Source: SFTJ01 sp045613305 (GTDB lineage Bacteria > Bacteroidota > Bacteroidia > Bacteroidales > Muribaculaceae). From it: DNA of 64,000 nt. Positions 24,743 to 33,027 of this stretch are shown here, in pieces. The notes beneath the pieces are model-generated. The model made no database searches. It worked only from the letters and a program-made list of their open reading frames with translations, and was not told where the DNA came from. The DNA is taken from the NCBI GenBank assembly GCA_045613305.1, contig JAZLAU010000023.1, positions 62,001 through 126,000 on the forward strand, written 5' to 3'. The position numbers and the translations under genes are program-made. The stretch's first letter is position 1; each line of letters opens with the position of its first letter.

Positions 24743-27439
24743 ATGAAAGAAGAAAACGAAGAATACGACTTTGACTCGATATTGGGAGGCGATGATTCGA
24801 ATGAGGCAGTAGGCCATTCGTCATATCAAGTGCCAAAGGACAAGCGTTTGCATTTGTCGGGAATGTTCCAAAATTGGTTTGTTGACTATGCGTCATATGT
24901 AATTTTGGAGCGTGCCGTTCCGCACATTGAAGACGGTTTGAAACCGGTTCAGCGACGCATTTTGCATGCCATGAAAGAATTGGATGACGGCCGTTTTAAC
25001 AAGGTTGCGAATCTGGTAGGTAGCACAATGCAGTATCACCCGCACGGTGATGCTTCGATTTATGGTGCGTTGGTTACACTCGGACAAAAGGGCTTGCTGA
25101 TAGATACTCAGGGAAACTGGGGTAATGTGCTGACTGGCGACCAGGCGGCTGCTCCTCGTTACATAGAGGCGCGCTTGTCGCAGTTTGCTCTTGAAACTGT
25201 GTATAGCCCAAAGGTTACAGATTGGACTAAGTCGTATGACGGGCGAAAGGATGAGCCGATTACTTTGCCGTCGAAGTTTCCGTTGCTTTTGATATATGGT
25301 TCGGAAGGTATTGCTGTGGGGCTTTCGTGCAAGATTTTGCCTCACAACTTTAATGAAGTTTGCGATGCTGCTGTGTCGTATTTGCAAGAGGAGGAGTTTC
25401 ATTTGTATCCCGATTTTCAAATCACAGGCGGATATGTGGATGTGAGCCACTACAATGATGGTGAACGCGGCGGTGTTGTGAAAATCAGGTCGAAGATTGA
25501 AAAAAGAGACAACAAAACCCTTGTTATAACCGACTTGCCTTATGGTAAGACAGGTACAGCTCTGAAGGAGTCGATATTGAAGGCTGCTGAAAAGAATAAA
25601 ATAAAGATACGCAATGTGGTTGATTACACTGCCGAACAGGCAGAGATAGTGGTAACGTTGCAGCCGGGTGTATCGAGCGATAAGACAATAGATGCACTAT
25701 ATGCCTTTACTGATTGTGAGGTGAGCATATCGCCTAATTGCTGCGTGATTAAGGACCACAAACCGCAATTCTTGTCGGTGAGCGATGTGCTGCGTTACAG
25801 TGTTGACCGAACAAAATATTTGTTTGGACAAGAATTGGAAATTCAAAAACAAGAAACGCTTGAAGCATTGCATTTTGCGTCGCTTGAGAAGATATTCATC
25901 GAGCAGCGAATCTATAAAGATAAAGGATTCGAAAATGCTCCAAACATGGATGCTGCAGTAGCGCACATTGACCATCGTTTAGAGCCGTTTAAGGCAAATT
26001 TGTATAGTGAGGTAACTACCGACGACATTTTGCGTTTGATGGAAATAAAGATGGCTCGTATCTTGAAATTCAATACAGAAAAGGCCGATAACTATATTGA
26101 AAGCCTTAATGAACGAATTAAGGATATTGACTACAAGTTGACTCACTTGGTTGAGCATACAATAGAATGGTTTAAGCATTTAAAGTCGAAGTATGGAGCT
26201 AAGTTCCCACGAAACACTCAGATTCGTAATTTCGACACTATTGTGGCATCGACAGTGGTTGAGGCAAATGAGAAATTGTATATCAATAGAGAAGAAGGTT
26301 TCATCGGTACAAATTTGAAGAAAGACGAGTTTGTATGCAATTGCTCGGATATAGACGACATTATCATTTTCTATAAAGATGGCCGCTTTAAGGTTGTTAA
26401 GGTTGCCGATAAAATATATATTGGTAAAAATGTTCTTTATCTTAACGTGTTTAAGCGCAACGATGAACGAACAATATATAACGTCTTGTATCAAGATGGC
26501 AAGGGCGGAATAACCTATATGAAGCGTTTTGCAGTGACAGGAGTTACTCGCGATAAGGAATATAACCTTACTCAGTGCAAGCCGGGCAGCAAGATTGTGT
26601 GGTTTACGGCCAACGCAAATGGTGAGGCTGAAACGTTGCGCATCACATTAAAGCCAAAGCAACGCTTGAAGGTGTTGCAGTTTGATGTGGATTTGGCAAA
26701 CTTGATGGTAAAGGGCAAGCAGGCTCGTGGTAACGTGGTCACCAAAAATGAAATACATCGCATAACGCTAAAGGAACGCGGAGTTTCAACTCTTGGAGGC
26801 CGTGAGGTGTGGTTTGACCCAGACATTCTTCGAATAAACTACGATGGCAGAGGAAATTTGCTTGGCGAGTTTTTTAACGACGAACGAATATTGGTGATAA
26901 TGAAGAATGGTGATTATTATACCACTACATATGACGTTGAAAATCACTATGAGGACGGAATTTTGCGAATAGAAAAATATCGCGACGGTGTGGTTTGGAC
27001 CGCAGTGCTATATGATGCTGACCAAGGATATACTTATGTTAAGCGTTTTAACCTTGAACAAAGTGCTAAGAAGCAACGCATGATAGGTGATAACCCGAAG
27101 TCGGAACTGCTGATATTGACAGACGAAAAATATCCGCGCTTTGAGGTTAAATTTGGCGGAGCCGACTCGTTTAGAGAACCTTTAGAACTTGATGCTGAGG
27201 ATTTTATTGCAGTGAAAAGTTTTAAAGCAAAGGGTAAGCGCATCAGCAACTGGGAAATAGAAACAGTTACACAAATTGAGTCGCGAATTGTAGAGGAAAC
27301 TGAAGAAGAACCTGTTCAAGCCGATGTTGACGATGAAATTGTTGATAGCGAAGTGTTGGGAAAGGACTCTGTAATTGACCAAGATGCTGTTAGAGACAAA
27401 TTGACAGGACAGATGCGAATGTTTGAAGATGAGGAGTAA
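24743..27439 (+). CDS. parC: DNA topoisomerase IV subunit A (GyrA/ParC family)
   Basis: Type IIA topoisomerase A subunit of 898 residues. The breakage-reunion domain holds 'PHIEDGLKPVQRRIL', the 'YHPHGDASIYGA' recognition helix and the active-site Tyr140 in 'APRYIEARLS'. The C-terminal beta-propeller lacks an evident GyrA box, which favours topoisomerase IV over gyrase. The tail is acidic. ATG 24743 is chosen because the frame extending to 24542 is rich in Trp and Phe and unrelated to the family. The DUF3316 gene overlaps its end by 11 nt. Confidence 0.88.
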   Translation: MKEENEEYDFDSILGGDDSNEAVGHSSYQVPKDKRLHLSGMFQNWFVDYASYVILERAVPHIEDGLKPVQRRILHAMKELDDGRFNKVANLVGSTMQYHPHGDASIYGALVTLGQKGLLIDTQGNWGNVLTGDQAAAPRYIEARLSQFALETVYSPKVTDWTKSYDGRKDEPITLPSKFPLLLIYGSEGIAVGLSCKILPHNFNEVCDAAVSYLQEEEFHLYPDFQITGGYVDVSHYNDGERGGVVKIRSKIEKRDNKTLVITDLPYGKTGTALKESILKAAEKNKIKIRNVVDYTAEQAEIVVTLQPGVSSDKTIDALYAFTDCEVSISPNCCVIKDHKPQFLSVSDVLRYSVDRTKYLFGQELEIQKQETLEALHFASLEKIFIEQRIYKDKGFENAPNMDAAVAHIDHRLEPFKANLYSEVTTDDILRLMEIKMARILKFNTEKADNYIESLNERIKDIDYKLTHLVEHTIEWFKHLKSKYGAKFPRNTQIRNFDTIVASTVVEANEKLYINREEGFIGTNLKKDEFVCNCSDIDDIIIFYKDGRFKVVKVADKIYIGKNVLYLNVFKRNDERTIYNVLYQDGKGGITYMKRFAVTGVTRDKEYNLTQCKPGSKIVWFTANANGEAETLRITLKPKQRLKVLQFDVDLANLMVKGKQARGNVVTKNEIHRITLKERGVSTLGGREVWFDPDILRINYDGRGNLLGEFFNDERILVIMKNGDYYTTTYDVENHYEDGILRIEKYRDGVVWTAVLYDADQGYTYVKRFNLEQSAKKQRMIGDNPKSELLILTDEKYPRFEVKFGGADSFREPLELDAEDFIAVKSFKAKGKRISNWEIETVTQIESRIVEETEEEPVQADVDDEIVDSEVLGKDSVIDQDAVRDKLTGQMRMFEDEE

Positions 27440-28331
27440 TTTCTTAAAGAATATGATAAGCAGAGCGGTGTATGTTCTTTGTGTTGTTGCTGCGATTATG
27501 ATAGCAACGGCCCCAAAGAGTATGGCTCAAACCATGCAGGATGGTGTGGGCGTTGAGCGCCCTGCTGCATCGTTCTTTATGGTCGATTTAGGACCTGCTT
27601 CGATTCTAGATACTTATTTGAGCCCTGTTGAAAACGAGGGTGTGGGCTTACGCCTTGAGTATGAGCGTAAGCAGGCTATGCGCTTTGACCCTGAACGCTG
27701 GATAATGCAAATGAATGTTGGCGCTGATTATGCAAGTGTAAATAATCCAGCTGGTAACCATGTTGCGCATTCGTTGCATGCCGATTTTAAGTGGGGAATG
27801 ATGCGACGATGGCGAGATGTGTTAACTCCGGGGCTTGGTGTTTACGTAGGACCGAGTGCACAATTTCGTGGTGGCGCAGTTTATAAGCCTACCAATAGCA
27901 ATAACGTTGTTTCGGTGCGATTGCATTGCGCAGTCAACGTTACGGCCATGGTGTCATATGACTTGAACGTGAAAGAATTGCCAATTGCCTTTAGCTACCA
28001 AGCAACCTTGCCGGTTATGGGAGTGTTTTTTTCGCCAGAATTTGGTGAAACATATTATGAAATATATTTGGGTAACACTTCTGGATTGGCTCACTTTGGA
28101 TGGTGGGGCAATAGGTTTGACATGGTAAACCAGTTGTCGGCCGATTTACATCTTGGCAGAACGGTGTTGCGTTTGGGCTATCGCAATAGTGTTGAAAGAA
28201 CGTTTGTGAACAATTTGAAAACGCGTTCCGTTATGCATTCGGCTGTTTTGGGCGTAGGTGGCGAATGGTTGAGTGTGGGCAAAAAAGCAACAGAAGTGAA
28301 TAAGGCGAAAATAATATCATCAATGTATTGA
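27429..28331 (+). CDS. DUF3316 family exported protein
   Basis: A 300-residue protein resembling DUF3316, a Bacteroidota family without known function. A signal peptide (about residues 1-36, ending 'SMAQ') is followed by alternating beta-strand-like segments with many aromatic residues and Gly, suggesting an outer-membrane or periplasmic beta-rich structure. The ATG at 27429 overlaps the end of parC; ATG 27453 would give a shorter but still adequate signal peptide. Its stop lies 2 nt before the start of the S41 protease gene, so parC, this gene and the protease are probably co-transcribed. Confidence 0.72.
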   Translation: MRSNFLKNMISRAVYVLCVVAAIMIATAPKSMAQTMQDGVGVERPAASFFMVDLGPASILDTYLSPVENEGVGLRLEYERKQAMRFDPERWIMQMNVGADYASVNNPAGNHVAHSLHADFKWGMMRRWRDVLTPGLGVYVGPSAQFRGGAVYKPTNSNNVVSVRLHCAVNVTAMVSYDLNVKELPIAFSYQATLPVMGVFFSPEFGETYYEIYLGNTSGLAHFGWWGNRFDMVNQLSADLHLGRTVLRLGYRNSVERTFVNNLKTRSVMHSAVLGVGGEWLSVGKKATEVNKAKIISSMY

Positions 28332-28333
28332 TT

Positions 28334-29377
28334 ATGCTAAAGATTAAGTCGGTGAAATATGTTTTAATGATTGTTGTTTCGGCTGTTGCTGTTGCATTGT
28401 CGTCGTGCAATGACGAGGTTAACTATGCAAATGACCCTTATGGCAACTTTGACGCATTATGGAGCATAATCGACGAACATTATTGTTTCTTTCAATATAA
28501 AGATGTGGACTGGAAGCAGATTGGGCAAGACTATAGGGCAAAGATACACCCTAATATGCAGTCAACAGAATTGTTTGCTTTGTGTTCGGAAATGCTTAAG
28601 GAACTGGAGGATGGACACACTAATCTGATATCGGGATGGGATGTATCGAGATATTGGATTTGGGAACAGTATCCGGTTAACTACGATGAAAGAATAATTG
28701 ACCAATATTATTTGGGATTTGATTACAAAAATACGTGCGGCATTAAATATCAAGTGTTGCCCAATAACTATGGATATATGCACTATGGAGATTTCTCTAT
28801 TAGTATGGGCGAAGGAAATTTGGATGCTGTTATGTCGGTGCTTGCTTCTTGCGACGGTTTGGTGATTGATGTGAGGAGTAATGGCGGAGGGCTGTTGACT
28901 AATGTTGAGACTTTAGTTGGTCGATTTATCACTGATAAATTGCATGCAGGAGCCATTTCGCATAAAACAGGCCCTGGGCACGACGATTTTTCAGAGCCAT
29001 ATGACTATTACATAAGCCCAACGCCTTCAGATAGAGTGAAATTTTCAAAGCCGGTGGTGGTTTTGGCTAATAGGGGTTCGTTTAGTGCAACGAACAACTT
29101 TGTGTCGATAATGAAGTCGTTGCCGCAAGTGCGTGTGGTGGGCGATACAACTGGAGGCGGTTGTGGAATGCCATTTACGAGTGAGATGCCTAACGGGTGG
29201 TCGGTGAGATATTCGGCAAGCGCCATTACAGATAGCGAAGGTAATCTTACGGAGTTTGGCGTGGAGCCTGATTATAAAGTGGATATGACTCAAGAAGATA
29301 TATTGGTGGGTAAAGACAGCATATTAGAAAAGGCCTTTGAAGTGCTTGATGATATGCTTGCTCAAAGTGATAGATAA
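28334..29377 (+). CDS. S41 family peptidase, lipoprotein
   Basis: A 347-residue lipoprotein (lipobox 'ALSSC', Cys25) with a tail-specific protease (S41/TSPc) domain. 'LKELEDGHTNLI' marks the N-terminal helical part, 'GLVIDVRSNGGG' the core strand, and 'ANRGSFSAT' the catalytic serine region (Ser249 aligns with the nucleophile of CtpA/Tsp), followed by 'GDTTGGG'. No clear PDZ domain is seen, as in other short Bacteroidota S41 lipoproteins. It should cleave peptides or proteins in the periplasm. Start is the first ATG after the DUF3316 stop. Confidence 0.87.
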   Translation: MLKIKSVKYVLMIVVSAVAVALSSCNDEVNYANDPYGNFDALWSIIDEHYCFFQYKDVDWKQIGQDYRAKIHPNMQSTELFALCSEMLKELEDGHTNLISGWDVSRYWIWEQYPVNYDERIIDQYYLGFDYKNTCGIKYQVLPNNYGYMHYGDFSISMGEGNLDAVMSVLASCDGLVIDVRSNGGGLLTNVETLVGRFITDKLHAGAISHKTGPGHDDFSEPYDYYISPTPSDRVKFSKPVVVLANRGSFSATNNFVSIMKSLPQVRVVGDTTGGGCGMPFTSEMPNGWSVRYSASAITDSEGNLTEFGVEPDYKVDMTQEDILVGKDSILEKAFEVLDDMLAQSDR

Positions 29378-29409
29378 TGAAAATAATAAACTTAATTTAA
29401 TTTTAAATT

Positions 29410-31065
29410 ATGGATAAATCAATAATAAAGTATGTTGAGGAATCGGTAAAGAAAAACTGGCAAGTAAAAGCATTGACTGATTTGCAAGGAGAAACGATTA
29501 CCTATGGCCAGTTGGCTGAAAAATTTGCACGATTGCATGTTTTGTTTAAGGCTTGTGGAATTGAAAAAGGCGATAAGATTTCGATAATTGGTAAGAATAG
29601 TTCGCAATGGGCAAGTACCTTTTTCGCGACTTTGGTGTATGGCGCTGTGCCAGTGCCGTTGTTGCACGAATTTAAGCGCGATGCTGTGCATTATTTGGTT
29701 AATCACAGTGGCTCGAAGTTGCTTTTTGCTGAAGAAGGTATACTAAAAAATCTTGATGCCAAAGAGATGCCAAATTTGCTTGGCGTGTTTAAGATGAACG
29801 ACACATCACTTGCAGAGTTCAGAAATGAAGAGTTGAAGTGTGCGTATGAAAATATTGATAAACTATATAATGAAGCATATCCAAACGGATTGACACCAGA
29901 GGCAATATGCTATGCCGATGCTGAAGCCGAAGATTTGGCAATTATAAACTACACTTCGGGTTCAACAGGTAAGCCAAAGGGTGTTATGATACCACAAAGA
30001 GCATTGGCGTCGAACATGAAATTTGCCTTAGAACATCTAACATTCTTGTTGCCAGGCGACGGAATAGTGTGTATGTTGCCGTTGGCTCATATGTATGGAT
30101 TGATGATTGATTTGATACATCCGATTGTAAAGGGTTGCCATGTGCATTTCTTGACCCGTAACTTGTCGCCAAAGGTTATTTTGGACGCATTCCGTGAAGT
30201 TAAGCCAAAGCTTATTGTGACAGTGCCATTGATTTTGGAAAAGATTATTAAGGGTAAGGTGTTCCCGTTGTTGGCAACACCAAAAATCAGTTTTATGCTG
30301 AAATTGCCTATCATTAGAAATGTAGTATTGCAAAAGATTAAGGGCGAAATTATTAAGGTGTTTGGCGGAAATGTGGTGCAGGTTATCGTTGGCGGAGCTG
30401 CACTTTACGATGAAGTTGACAAGTTCTTGACAAGAATAAAATTCCCATTCACAGTAGGATATGGTATGACAGAATGTGCGCCATTGTTGGCATATGCACC
30501 ATGGGACGTAACCAAGAGTGGAAGTTGCGGTCGACCAGTTGACAGAATGGAAATGCGAATTGATTCGGTTGACCCAGAAAAGGTTGCAGGCGAATTGTGG
30601 GTAAAGGGCGAAAATGTGATGCTCGGCTACTACAATAACGAAGAAGCAACTAAAGAAGTCATGCGTGAGGACGGCTGGATGAATACAGGTGACTTGTGTA
30701 ACATGGACAGCGATGGGTTTATATTTATTCGTGGCCGCAGCAAGACAATGATATTGGGTCCTTCTGGTCAGAATATCTATCCTGAAGAAATAGAGCAGGT
30801 GATTAATAACATCGACTATGTTATCGAATCGTTGGTAGTGGAAGACAATGGCAAATTGATTGCGCTAATTTATCCTGATTATGAAGCAGCTAAGGCAAAA
30901 GGTTTAGAAGGTGAAGCTTTTGCTAAGGCTATGAAGGAAATGGTGTTGGCTAAAAATCAGGAACTTCCTGCATATTCTAAGGTGGCTGATATAAGACTAC
31001 GCGACCAGGAGTTTGAAAAGACACCTAAGCATTCAATCAAACGATTCCTATATCAAGGACAATAA
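29410..31065 (+). CDS. AMP-forming acyl-CoA synthetase (FadD-like)
   Basis: An ANL-superfamily adenylating enzyme of 551 residues, most like long-chain fatty acid-CoA ligases. The P-loop 'YTSGSTGKPKGV' (about residues 180-191), 'GYGMTECAP' (A5), 'NTGDL' (A7) and the C-terminal 'HSIKRF' lysine region are all visible. It activates a fatty or aromatic acid to its CoA ester; the substrate is not determined by sequence. It follows the S41 gene by 32 nt and is closed by a bidirectional terminator. Confidence 0.87.
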   Translation: MDKSIIKYVEESVKKNWQVKALTDLQGETITYGQLAEKFARLHVLFKACGIEKGDKISIIGKNSSQWASTFFATLVYGAVPVPLLHEFKRDAVHYLVNHSGSKLLFAEEGILKNLDAKEMPNLLGVFKMNDTSLAEFRNEELKCAYENIDKLYNEAYPNGLTPEAICYADAEAEDLAIINYTSGSTGKPKGVMIPQRALASNMKFALEHLTFLLPGDGIVCMLPLAHMYGLMIDLIHPIVKGCHVHFLTRNLSPKVILDAFREVKPKLIVTVPLILEKIIKGKVFPLLATPKISFMLKLPIIRNVVLQKIKGEIIKVFGGNVVQVIVGGAALYDEVDKFLTRIKFPFTVGYGMTECAPLLAYAPWDVTKSGSCGRPVDRMEMRIDSVDPEKVAGELWVKGENVMLGYYNNEEATKEVMREDGWMNTGDLCNMDSDGFIFIRGRSKTMILGPSGQNIYPEEIEQVINNIDYVIESLVVEDNGKLIALIYPDYEAAKAKGLEGEAFAKAMKEMVLAKNQELPAYSKVADIRLRDQEFEKTPKHSIKRFLYQGQ

Positions 31066-31083
31066 GAAATTTGAATATAAATG

Positions 31084-31126
31084 AAAAAATCTTGCAGCCC
31101 ATGTGCGGGTTGCAAGATTTTTTTTA
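31084..31126. terminator. Bidirectional terminator between the acyl-CoA synthetase and SGNH hydrolase genes
   Basis: A 10-bp perfect outer stem (31087-31096 with 31111-31120) continued by a G/C inner helix, with A before and T after, between convergent genes. Confidence 0.85.
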
Positions 31127-31136
31127 TGTTTAAAGT

Positions 31137-32393
31137 TTAATGCTGATTTTCTAAGTCTTGACCGCTTGCGTTTTGTGATTCGATAGCGGAAATAAGAGCT
31201 TTGGCAAGGAGTTTTCCTTGTAGTTGGTAACCGGCTGCAGAGCAGTGAATGTGGTCGCGTTTGGCAAGAAGGGCATTGCTAACCCACAGTTTTGCTGCTC
31301 CTTCACCTCCGGCAATTGTATAGAGGTCCCAAACGGCAATGTTGTGCTTGGTGCCATAGTTAACTATTGCATCCCTTACTCTTAGGCAATTGGTGTTGGT
31401 TGCGAATTTGTATCGGCGGCGTCCACGATATCGGTAGCGTGTGCGTCGGTCGCATTCCATTGGTGTTGTTAAAAGAAATTGCGCGTTGGGGTTATGCTTT
31501 TTGAGTTCAGTAACTAAAGCGTTGATGTGGTTATATAGTTCATCGTCGCTGAATTTTGCAAAAGCTTCGTTTGTGCCAAGCGATATGATGATTAACTGAG
31601 GCTGCATGAGGGTTGTTTGCTCGGCAAAATTAGCAATTTTGTTATAATGAGAATAGCATGCACCGTTGTTACCAATAGAGTTGAATATTACGCCATGGTG
31701 GTTGTTAGTGACATAAGCGCCCCAAAATTCGGAGTCGGCGTTAATGTTGCCAAGGGTAATGCTGTTAGTTGGTTTGCTTAACGTGAATGTGCTTGAATAA
31801 GAGGTTTGTGTGGTGTCGGTGAGTGTTTCGCCGTTTACTTTTGCCTTTTTGTATCCGTTGCCGGGGGCATGGAGAAGAGTGACTTGAGAGAACTGGTCGT
31901 CTTCGTGTTTGGTAGTGATAGATAGTTCAATGGTGCTGGTTCTGAAAGTAGCAGCAACGCCAGTGATTCCGACGTTAATTTTGTGCTTAGAGCGTCGTGT
32001 GGCTTGTGTTTTTTGTAACACTTTTGCCGATGCTGTTATGGAGTAGTCGGTGGGTTGATTTGTTGCTATAAGTCGTAAAGGGGCAATACAACCGCGACCA
32101 CCATTGCCGTAGGTGTTTTGCAGTGCAGAACGAATTTCTTCACTCATAATGCCGGCCTGGATGTGAGAATCTCCAATTTGAAGAATGCTAAGCTTTACGG
32201 GATGTTCTGCGCTAATGTTTTGACGATTGATAAGAGTGATTGCTGTTTCTTTTAAAGAACTCCAATCGGCATTGTTCATTATGATTTGGTTGGCTTGAGT
32301 ATTTATGAAATCATAATTTATAGAGTCGTTGGCAAAACAAGCATAGGTGGCAACGAAATAGGTTATAATGAATGAAAGTAAGTGTCGGCACAT
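31137..32393 (-). CDS. Exported SGNH/GDSL hydrolase
   Basis: A 418-residue protein with an N-terminal signal peptide ending near 'CFAND'. SGNH blocks are visible: 'QIGDSHIQAG' (block I, catalytic Ser), 'SIGNNGA' (block II Gly), 'SLGTNEAF' (block III Asn) and 'RDHIHCSAAG' (block V Asp and His). Such enzymes often remove acetyl groups from polysaccharide or peptidoglycan; the substrate here is unknown. A very basic Arg/Tyr-rich loop ('YRYRGRRRYKF') lies between blocks III and V. The first ATG is at 32393; a TTG 9 nt upstream is less likely. It lies just downstream of the tRNA-Leu terminator and no separate promoter is evident. Confidence 0.83.
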   Translation of the reverse strand: MCRHLLSFIITYFVATYACFANDSINYDFINTQANQIIMNNADWSSLKETAITLINRQNISAEHPVKLSILQIGDSHIQAGIMSEEIRSALQNTYGNGGRGCIAPLRLIATNQPTDYSITASAKVLQKTQATRRSKHKINVGITGVAATFRTSTIELSITTKHEDDQFSQVTLLHAPGNGYKKAKVNGETLTDTTQTSYSSTFTLSKPTNSITLGNINADSEFWGAYVTNNHHGVIFNSIGNNGACYSHYNKIANFAEQTTLMQPQLIIISLGTNEAFAKFSDDELYNHINALVTELKKHNPNAQFLLTTPMECDRRTRYRYRGRRRYKFATNTNCLRVRDAIVNYGTKHNIAVWDLYTIAGGEGAAKLWVSNALLAKRDHIHCSAAGYQLQGKLLAKALISAIESQNASGQDLENQH

Positions 32394-32413
32394 AGAATTC
32401 AAAGGAGATAAAA

Positions 32414-32445
32414 TAAAAAAAGCGTCAAGATTTACTCTTGACGCT
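32414..32445 (-). terminator. Terminator of tRNA-Leu
   Basis: A 10-bp perfect stem (32421-32430 with 32436-32445), 5-nt loop, followed on the minus strand by seven T. It lies 16 nt after the tRNA and 20 nt before the SGNH gene start. Confidence 0.85.
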
Positions 32446-32461
32446 AATCGTTTTGCTGTTG

Positions 32462-32543
32462 TGCGCCTGAAGGGACTCGAACCCCCACGCCTCTAGGCAC
32501 TAGATCCTAAGTCTAGCGCGGCTACCAATTACGCCACATGCGC
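32462..32543 (-). tRNA. tRNA-Leu (anticodon UAG)
   Basis: A class II tRNA of 82 nt including the discriminator A. D-arm 'GCGTAATTGGTAG', anticodon stem CTAGA/TCTAG with loop CTTAGGA (anticodon TAG, reading CUA), a long variable arm (GCC-TAGA-GGC) and T-loop TTCGAGT all fit tRNA-Leu. CCA is not encoded. The acceptor stem has an A5-G68 mismatch; the other six pairs are Watson-Crick. It has its own promoter and terminator. Confidence 0.96.
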
Positions 32544-32554
32544 AAATCGATGTA

Positions 32555-32585
32555 CAAAAGTAGTAATTTTTTTTGGAATGGCAAA
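32555..32585 (-). promoter_or_regulatory. Promoter of tRNA-Leu
   Basis: Minus strand TTTG (32582-32585), 19-nt spacer, TACTTTTG (32555-32562), with the predicted transcription start only a few nt before the mature tRNA. A textbook Bacteroidota promoter. Confidence 0.8.
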
Positions 32586-32748
32586 CTATAAAGTGCAATT
32601 TTTTTCGGAAAGACGTTTTAAATAAATGGGCGATGTGAAGATGCGTGAGTGTATTGTAGTGACTTATTGCGATTTAGGACTAATGTAGCAATTTTAGTTG
32701 TTTTTATCTATTAACAACAATGGGCAATAAATGTGCCCGCTATGACTC

Positions 32749-32756
32749 TACCTTTG
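32749..32756 (+). promoter_or_regulatory. -7 box upstream of a possible small ORF
   Basis: TACCTTTG on the plus strand, between two genes that point the other way. No good -33 element. A transcript from here would carry the 22-codon ORF at 32835 after about 73 nt of leader. Confidence 0.4.
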
Positions 32757-32834
32757 TAGTGTCGAAAGCGATAGAAATGCTTTTGTAAGTGAGAAAGAAA
32801 ATAAAAATGTATAAATAATAAAAATAAATAGGTT

Positions 32835-32903
32835 ATGGAATTTTTAGCAATTTGTATGGTAGTTTTCTCTGCATGTTTGTTTTCAAAAAGAAGTGTAGAA
32901 TAA
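32835..32903 (+). CDS. Possible 22-residue hydrophobic peptide
   Basis: ATG to TAA encodes a peptide beginning 'MEFLAICMVVFSACLFSK' and ending in a short charged tail, the layout of a minimal single-span membrane peptide (hydrophobic stretch, then Lys-Arg). An A-rich, structure-poor leader precedes it and a TACCTTTG box lies 78 nt upstream. There is no homology evidence. The region could equally be an untranslated RNA or non-functional. The hairpin at 32947-32979 is oriented for typA on the other strand and has no T run on this strand. Confidence 0.3.
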   Translation: MEFLAICMVVFSACLFSKRSVE

Positions 32904-32940
32904 ATTATATTAGGTTTTTTATATTTGTTAGCTGCTAAAG

Positions 32941-32979
32941 CAAAAAACGGGGATTGATTCAAAAAGAGTCAATCCCCGT
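32941..32979 (-). terminator. Terminator of typA
   Basis: An 11-bp perfect stem (32947-32957 with 32969-32979) followed by T on the minus strand, about 50 nt after the typA stop. Confidence 0.85.
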
Positions 32980-33027
32980 AAAAATATAAAATTATGAAAC
33001 AAAGTTCGTTGGTGAAACTTGAATGGC

